Positions 58,730 to 64,000 of a DNA stretch of 64,000 nucleotides are shown here, piece by piece. Below the pieces are notes generated by a model. That model searched no databases, had not been told where the DNA came from, and saw nothing but the letters and a program-made list of their open reading frames with translations. Each line of letters begins with the position of its first letter. Position 1 is the first letter of the stretch. Origin of the DNA: JAMXLO01 sp963812505 (GTDB lineage: Bacteria > Pseudomonadota > Alphaproteobacteria > Acetobacterales > Acetobacteraceae); contig CAWEVM010000008.1 of assembly GCA_963812505.1 (NCBI GenBank), positions 310,001-374,000 on the forward strand, given 5' to 3'. The translations under genes and the position numbers were made by a program.

Positions 58730-60523
58730 ATGAACGAACGAGATCTGCACGGCCTGATCGAGGAAGTTCGGCAGGGCAGGCTGTCGCGGCGTGCCTTCAC
58801 CCGCGCCATGATCACGCTCGGCCTCACCGCGCCCCTTGCAACGCAGATGCTGGCGTATTCCGGTGTGGCCGTGGCCGCCGAGACGCCAGCGTACAAACCG
58901 ACCAAGGCAGGCGGTGGCGGACCGCTGAAGGTGTTGTGGTGGCAGGGACCAACGCTACTGAACCCGCACTTCGCCGTTGGTACCAAGGACCAGGACGCCT
59001 CGCGAGTCTTCTACGAACCGCTCGCCGGATGGAATGCTGACGGCAACCTCACGCCGGTGCTGGCTGCGGAAATTCCGACGGTGGAGAACGGCGGCCTGTC
59101 CGAGGAAGGCACATCGGTCATCTGGAAGCTGAAGCAGGGCGTGAAATGGCATGACGGTCAGCCCTTCACCGCCGATGATTGCGTATTCAACTGGGAATAT
59201 GCAGCCGATCCCGCGACCGCGGCGACGACGATCGGCTCCTACCAGGACATCAAGGTCACCAAGGTGGATGACCACACGATCCGCGTCGAATTCAAGAAAC
59301 CGACGCCGTTCTGGGCCGACGCCTTCGTCGGCGTCGCCGGCATGATCATCCCCAAGCATCTGTTCGAGCCCTATAAAGGCGCGAAATCGCGCGAGGCGCC
59401 GGCGAACCTGGCCCCCGTGGGCACCGGCGCATATCTCTACGTAGACTTCAAGCCGGGCGATCTGGTGCAGGGCAAGCTCAACCCGAATTACCACATGCCG
59501 AACCGGCCCTATTTCGACACCATCGAGATGAAGGGCGGCGGTGATGCCGTGTCGGCAGCCCGCGCCGTGCTACAGACCGGCGAGTACGATTTCGCCTGGA
59601 ACATGCAGGTGGAAGACGAGATCCTGAAGCGGCTCGAGGCAAGCGGCAAGGGACATGTCGAAATCCTGCCGGGCGGCAGCATCGAGCACATCCAGCTCAA
59701 CAACACCGACCCGTGGCACGACGTGGACGGCGAACGCTCGAGCATCAAGTCGAAGCACCCTTACCTCACCGATCCGGCGGTGCGCGAGGCATTCAACCTG
59801 CTGGTGGACCGCGCCTCGGTGCACAAGTTCATCTACGGCCGTACCGGTGTCGATACCGCAAACTACGTGAACGGACCTGAGAAGTTTGTCTCCAAGAACA
59901 CCCATTATGAGTTTGCCGTCGACAAGGCGATCAAGCTGCTGGACGATGCCGGCTGGAAGCCCGGTGCCGACGGCGTGCGCGAAAAGAATGGCGTGAAGCT
60001 GCATGCGGTCTATCAAACCTCGATCAACGCGCCGCGTCAGAAGACCCAGGAGATCGTGAAGCAGATCTGTCAGAAGGCCGGCATCTCGGTGGAGATCAAG
60101 TCGGTCACCGCATCGGTGTTCTTCTCCTCCGATGTGGCCAATCCGGACACCTATCCCCATTTCGTTGCCGACCTGCAGATGTACACGACGACGATGACCC
60201 AGCCTGATCCCGGCGTGTTCATGCGCCAATTCCAGTCCAGCGAAGTGGCGAGCAAGGCGAACAAGTTCCAGGGCAGGAACATAACCCGCTGGCAGAATGC
60301 CGACTACGACAAGCTGCATGATCAAAGCGACATCGAGCTCAATCCGGTAAAGCGGGCGGAGTTGTTCATCGCCATGAACGACCTGGTGATCAAGAACATC
60401 GTGGTCATCCCGGTCGTGACCCGTCCCGCCGTTGTGGCCATGGGCAAGAATTTGCACGCTCCGTTGAGCGGCTGGGACAGCAATCTTTACGCCTTGCAGG
60501 ATTGGTACCGGGACGCGACTTGA
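58730..60523 (+). CDS. ABC transporter substrate-binding protein, peptide family
   Basis: The 597-residue periplasmic protein has a twin-arginine signal after a 17-residue lead (LSRRAFTRAMITLGLTAPLA). SBP family 5 blocks follow: VLWWQGPTLLNPHFAVGTKD, WKLKQGVKWHDGQPFTADDC, APVGTGAYLYVDFKPGD and DPAVREAFNLLVDR. It binds a peptide-like ligand for the two permeases encoded next. Its stop overlaps the TTG start of the first permease. It is separated from ahcY by 120 bases with no recognised signal. Confidence 0.93.
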   Translation: MNERDLHGLIEEVRQGRLSRRAFTRAMITLGLTAPLATQMLAYSGVAVAAETPAYKPTKAGGGGPLKVLWWQGPTLLNPHFAVGTKDQDASRVFYEPLAGWNADGNLTPVLAAEIPTVENGGLSEEGTSVIWKLKQGVKWHDGQPFTADDCVFNWEYAADPATAATTIGSYQDIKVTKVDDHTIRVEFKKPTPFWADAFVGVAGMIIPKHLFEPYKGAKSREAPANLAPVGTGAYLYVDFKPGDLVQGKLNPNYHMPNRPYFDTIEMKGGGDAVSAARAVLQTGEYDFAWNMQVEDEILKRLEASGKGHVEILPGGSIEHIQLNNTDPWHDVDGERSSIKSKHPYLTDPAVREAFNLLVDRASVHKFIYGRTGVDTANYVNGPEKFVSKNTHYEFAVDKAIKLLDDAGWKPGADGVREKNGVKLHAVYQTSINAPRQKTQEIVKQICQKAGISVEIKSVTASVFFSSDVANPDTYPHFVADLQMYTTTMTQPDPGVFMRQFQSSEVASKANKFQGRNITRWQNADYDKLHDQSDIELNPVKRAELFIAMNDLVIKNIVVIPVVTRPAVVAMGKNLHAPLSGWDSNLYALQDWYRDAT

Positions 60524-61479
60524 GCCGATACCTCATCCGACGCCTGCTGATCGCCGTACCGAGTCTGCTCGGCATCAGTGTCGTGCTGTTCACCATCCTG
60601 GCGCTCGCGCCCGGCGATCCGTTCAGTGAACTCGCAACCAACCCGGCCATTCCCCCATCGGTGCAGGCAGCGCTGCGTGCGAAGTTTGGCCTCGATGATC
60701 CGATTCCGATCCGCTACCTGCACTGGCTCAACGCGATGCTGCATGGTGACTGGGGCTTCTCCTTCGTCAGTCGTGTCAACGTCGACACATTGATCCTGCA
60801 GCGCCTGCCAACCACGCTCGGCGTTATCGGCGCCTCGCAGATTCTGGCACTGCTGATCGCCTTGCCGGTTGGCGTGTTTGCCGCCACGCGGCCCTATTCG
60901 ATCTTCGACCAGGTCGCCAGCACGTTCGCCCTGATCGGCTTCTCATTGCCGACCTTCTTCACCGGCATCGTGCTCATTCTGCTGTTCAGCGTGGAGCTCA
61001 ACTGGCTGCCATTTGTATTCAGCTCCGACGTGCAGGCGACCGGCCTCGCCTGGTGGTGGGCGGAGATCAGACAGTCGATCATGCCGATCGTCGTCCTCGG
61101 ATTGTTCCAGGGCGCCACCTGGACCCGCTTCGTGCGCTCCGCCATGCTCGACGTGATCCGGATGGATTACGTCACCACCGCGCGAGCCAAAGGGCTGCCA
61201 GAGAGTGACGTGGTGCTCAAGCACATCGTGCGCAACGCACTGATCCCGGTGGTGACGCTGATCGCCCTGCAGATGCCGATCGTGTTCGGTGGCGCCATCG
61301 TGACCGAGCAGATCTTCCGCGTGCCCGGCGTCGGCTCGCTGCTGATCAGCGCAATCCTCGCCAACGACACGCCGGTGATCATGGCGGTGACATTTGTCTT
61401 CGCCTGCCTGGTCATCCTGTTCAACCTGATCGCGGACCTGCTGTATGGCTGGCTCGACCCACGCATCTCCTACCGTTGA
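60520..61479 (+). CDS. Peptide-type ABC transporter permease, DppB-like
   Basis: The 319-residue permease starts at TTG within the binding-protein stop (TTGA): SRYLIRRLLIAVPSLLGISV, then LAPGDPFSELA, a YLHWLNAMLHGDWGFSF segment and the ATPase-docking loop DYVTTARAKGLPESDVV. Six helices are expected. An upstream TTG at 60502 is the alternative. It overlaps the DppC-like gene by 35 bases. Confidence 0.9.
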   Translation: MSRYLIRRLLIAVPSLLGISVVLFTILALAPGDPFSELATNPAIPPSVQAALRAKFGLDDPIPIRYLHWLNAMLHGDWGFSFVSRVNVDTLILQRLPTTLGVIGASQILALLIALPVGVFAATRPYSIFDQVASTFALIGFSLPTFFTGIVLILLFSVELNWLPFVFSSDVQATGLAWWWAEIRQSIMPIVVLGLFQGATWTRFVRSAMLDVIRMDYVTTARAKGLPESDVVLKHIVRNALIPVVTLIALQMPIVFGGAIVTEQIFRVPGVGSLLISAILANDTPVIMAVTFVFACLVILFNLIADLLYGWLDPRISYR

Positions 61480-62395
61480 CGCCGCAGCCATCGCGCCGCG
61501 GGGCAAGGCGCGGTCGCGCCAGGTCACGCCGTGGACCGAGGCTTGGCGTCGGTTCCGCCGCCATCGGCTTGCGGTGGCGAGTGCCGGTGTGCTGCTGGCG
61601 ATGGTCCTGGCGGTGGCGTTCGGTCCGCTGGTATGGCGCGTGCAGATCAACGACATAGACTTCGCCGCGCAGCTTCAGGGTCCGAGCTGGGCACACCCGC
61701 TGGGTACCGACGACCTCGGTCAGGACCTGTTGGCGCGCATGCTGTACGGCGGGCGAATTTCGCTCGCTGTCGGTCTGGCTGCGATGTCCGTCTCGGTCGT
61801 CGTCGGCACAATTGTTGGCGCGCTCGCAGGCATTTCGCGCGGCAGCATCGACGCCGCGTTGATGTGGCTGATCGATCTGTTCCTGTCGTTGCCGCAGTTG
61901 CCTGTGCTGTTGCTGCTCCTCTACCTGTTCCGCAATTCGCTGACTGCGGTATTGGGCCCGGAACTCGGGATCTTCATCCTGGTCGTCGCAGGGATCGGCG
62001 CCTTCCGCTGGATGATCGTGGCCCGCCTGGTGCGCGCGCAGTTCTTCGCGCTGCGCGAGAAGGAGTTCGTCGAGGCGGCCCGCGCCCTCGGCGCCTCGAC
62101 CTTCCGCCTGGTGGTGCGCCACATCCTGCCGAACGCGCTTGGCCCGGTGATAGTCGCTGGCACGATCGACGTGGCGGCGGCAATCATCGCCGAATCCACG
62201 CTGTCGTTTTTGGGCCTTGGCTTTCCGCCGGACATTCCCACCTGGGGCCGCATTCTGTTCGATGCGAAGGATCAGCTCGACGTCGCGCCACATTGGGCCC
62301 TGTTCGCTGGCGGCGCGATCTTCCTCGCGGTGCTCTCCATCAACTTCATCGGTGACGGCCTGCGCGACGCGCTCGATCCGCGCCGCATCATGTGA
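61445..62395 (+). CDS. Peptide-type ABC transporter permease, DppC-like
   Basis: The 316-residue permease has an N-terminal cytoplasmic extension, WRRFRRHRLAVASAGVLLAM, then LGTDDLGQDLLARMLYGGRI, the DppC hallmark, and the docking loop FVEAARALGASTFRLVV. It pairs with the preceding permease. No ATPase gene follows; the next gene is on the other strand, so the transporter must borrow ATPases, possibly the DppD/F-like pair at 44388-46425. Confidence 0.92.
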   Translation: MAGSTHASPTVDAAAIAPRGKARSRQVTPWTEAWRRFRRHRLAVASAGVLLAMVLAVAFGPLVWRVQINDIDFAAQLQGPSWAHPLGTDDLGQDLLARMLYGGRISLAVGLAAMSVSVVVGTIVGALAGISRGSIDAALMWLIDLFLSLPQLPVLLLLLYLFRNSLTAVLGPELGIFILVVAGIGAFRWMIVARLVRAQFFALREKEFVEAARALGASTFRLVVRHILPNALGPVIVAGTIDVAAAIIAESTLSFLGLGFPPDIPTWGRILFDAKDQLDVAPHWALFAGGAIFLAVLSINFIGDGLRDALDPRRIM

Positions 62396-62419
62396 CGCTC
62401 CGACGCCGGCTTGCGATGG

Positions 62420-64000
62420 TCAGAAACTGACGTTCACCGCCAGCTCGCCGCCATAGCTGCTCGCCTGTGGACTGGCGAACATCGCGGATGCGGCGGCGGC
62501 GACAATCACCTGCGGACTGACCTTGTAGGAAACGCCGACCGACGCGGTGGCCCAGTTGGCGGCGATCGGGATAGCGTCGGCGGACCACGACGGCGCTGCG
62601 ATCGATGTGAGCGACGTGGTGATCGTGCGGTTCTTGTCGGCGAACTCATGGTTCCATTCGAGGTCGGCAAAGGGCTGCCAATTGCCGAGGTCCACCGAAC
62701 CGCGCCATCCGAGCTGGCTGACTTCCGAACCCCGGGTCTGGTTACCGAACGACAGGGCGGAGAGGCCGCTTGTGCCGGTTTCGGTAAGTCCGTCGATGCG
62801 CACCTGCTGCAGGACCGCGCCGGCCACCGGTCCGGTGGTAATTGCACCGATGTGAAAATCGTAACCGCCCCGCAACGCCAGCGCCAGCGAGTGGCCATCA
62901 GCATTGCCGTCGTTCTGATCGATGAAGTTGCCGATCGCTACCTCGCGCGCGATGCTATTCTGCAACAGGCCATAGCTCGCGATGGCGTTGCCCCAGAGCG
63001 GCCCGGCGCTGTAGGCGGCATAAAGGCTCAGCGCCTCGCCGGTCTGAGTGAAGTGGCCGCCCGTGGAGAAGCCTTGATTTTGGCTGCCCGCGGTGACTGC
63101 CATCCCGAGGATGGCCCCGCCCTGCGTCCGGTAATCCGCGCCCACCGTGCCGCCGAAGGGTGTGCCCGATGCGTTGGGGAAGTTCGCCGCATTCGTGAAG
63201 CTCAGGCTGTCCGCCCCGGCGCTGGCCCAGGCGTTGACGCCATTCGGTCCGCGATGCTGACCGGACAGATCGATCTGCCGCTGAATGGTGGCGGTGCGTG
63301 CCAGTCCGACCTGCACGGCACTCTCCGCCAGCAAGGAGATCTCGCTCGGCGCAGTCAGCAAGCTGTAGATGTAGTCCGTCTCGATGGTCTGGCCCGCAGT
63401 GGACAGGTGATTTGGGTCGCCCCACAGGTAGGTTTGTTCAGCATTGGGCGTGACAAGCTGGCCCGGGGCACACACCAGTCCTACCGTGCTCCCGCATGCC
63501 GGACTGGACGCCAGCACCGTCGCCGGAGTGAAGCCGAAGCTCGTCGGGTTCTGCGAGACGTACCGCAACACTCCCTCGACGTCGGCAGGCACGAAATTCA
63601 CCCCTGCCACACCCAGGCCGGACCAGACCTCGGCACTGTAGGTGGCCGCCTGGTTGACAACAGTGGCATTGGCTGGGGTCAAGGTCCCGCCCGGCCCCAC
63701 CAGCTTCGCGAAGGCGTAGACATTCAGCACCACAATATCGCGCGCGCCGGCGGCCTGCAGGCTTGCGACGCCGTCGGTCAGGGCGGTTGCCAGCGACTGG
63801 AGATACGGCAGCGGCGACAGCGTCGGCGGCGCCTGGTTCTGCAGCCAGATCAGGTCGTTGCCGCCATAGCTGATCATGTAGAGGGCGTTGGGATTGGCGG
63901 CGCCGTGGACCGCCCCGAGGTAGTTGTAGATCTGGGTGACGATGGGCACGTTGTTGTAGAGGCCGTGCGTATAGCCATCGTCAGCGGTCGTCGGAACCGT
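62420..64000 (-). CDS. GDSL/SGNH esterase autotransporter (5' end outside window)
   Basis: About 527 C-terminal residues are visible and the frame is open to the window edge. The passenger part shows SGNH block III (YGGNDLIW) and block V with the catalytic pair in GDPNHLSTAGQ. The last 250-280 residues form an autotransporter beta-barrel with alternating strands and a terminal NVSF, the outer-membrane insertion signal. It is probably an EstA-like lipase/esterase displayed on the cell surface. The signal peptide and nucleophile serine (GDS) lie beyond the window. Confidence 0.9.
   Translation of the reverse strand, partial: TVPTTADDGYTHGLYNNVPIVTQIYNYLGAVHGAANPNALYMISYGGNDLIWLQNQAPPTLSPLPYLQSLATALTDGVASLQAAGARDIVVLNVYAFAKLVGPGGTLTPANATVVNQAATYSAEVWSGLGVAGVNFVPADVEGVLRYVSQNPTSFGFTPATVLASSPACGSTVGLVCAPGQLVTPNAEQTYLWGDPNHLSTAGQTIETDYIYSLLTAPSEISLLAESAVQVGLARTATIQRQIDLSGQHRGPNGVNAWASAGADSLSFTNAANFPNASGTPFGGTVGADYRTQGGAILGMAVTAGSQNQGFSTGGHFTQTGEALSLYAAYSAGPLWGNAIASYGLLQNSIAREVAIGNFIDQNDGNADGHSLALALRGGYDFHIGAITTGPVAGAVLQQVRIDGLTETGTSGLSALSFGNQTRGSEVSQLGWRGSVDLGNWQPFADLEWNHEFADKNRTITTSLTSIAAPSWSADAIPIAANWATASVGVSYKVSPQVIVAAAASAMFASPQASSYGGELAVNVSF

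Noticed and set aside
1..64000. CRISPR arrays, rRNA genes and tRNA genes
   Set aside because: No regularly spaced direct repeats, and no cloverleaf or rRNA-like sequence was seen in the intergenic stretches read; short structured RNAs could still be missed by eye.

Overview
The window is GC-rich, densely coded DNA of an alphaproteobacterium, most likely Rhodospirillales and plausibly Acetobacteraceae. The main pointers are a GcrA cell-cycle regulator, the alphaproteobacterial cytochrome aa3 operon order (ctaC, ctaD, ctaB, a 40-residue membrane protein, ctaG, ctaE, DUF983, SURF1), two different phosphatidylethanolamine N-methyltransferases, and many Tat-type solute-binding proteins. The taxon is inferred from gene content only; no rRNA or tRNA gene was seen.

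From 1 to 8.4 kb lie a truncated lipoprotein, a CinA-like protein, an oxalate/formate-type MFS carrier, a cation diffusion facilitator, and a tightly overlapping operon (binding protein, permease, ATPase, TonB, corrinoid adenosyltransferase) that reads as corrinoid uptake and activation. From 8.4 to 16.2 kb are a quinol-type nitric oxide reductase divergent from an AhpD-like protein, a CHAP lipoprotein, gcrA, tatA, a cold-shock protein, a C39/papain-like protein and the two lipid methyltransferases. From 16.3 to 22.3 kb is the cytochrome c oxidase operon. It is followed by an M32 carboxypeptidase, two little-characterised proteins and threonine synthase.

From 26.2 to 48 kb is a large catabolic region: ornithine-cyclodeaminase-like and opine-dehydrogenase-like enzymes, an SDR, a class III CoA transferase, an ACMSD-like amidohydrolase, a Rieske oxygenase, an NHL-repeat protein, two alpha/beta hydrolases, a D-aminoacylase-like amidohydrolase, an isochorismatase, a complete peptide/opine-type ABC transporter and an AtzG/AtzE-like amidase pair. 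Together they suggest uptake and breakdown of an unidentified N-substituted amino acid, amide or aromatic compound. Two perfect palindromes of the form CTGC-N3-GCAG lie in the divergent control region of the transporter genes.

From 49 to 56 kb is a plastic region. It holds a GxxExxY (PD-(D/E)XK-like) gene in a repeat unit bounded by 30-base inverted repeats, next to a tandem deleted copy, plus broken remnants of acyl-CoA dehydrogenase, flagellin, phytanoyl-CoA dioxygenase-like and IS630 transposase genes. Smaller relics of a TetR regulator and a serine recombinase lie at 11.8 and 37.6 kb. From 56 to 64 kb are a small secreted protein, an SDR, adenosylhomocysteinase behind a SahR-like palindrome, a peptide ABC cassette with no ATPase, and the 3' part of an esterase autotransporter.
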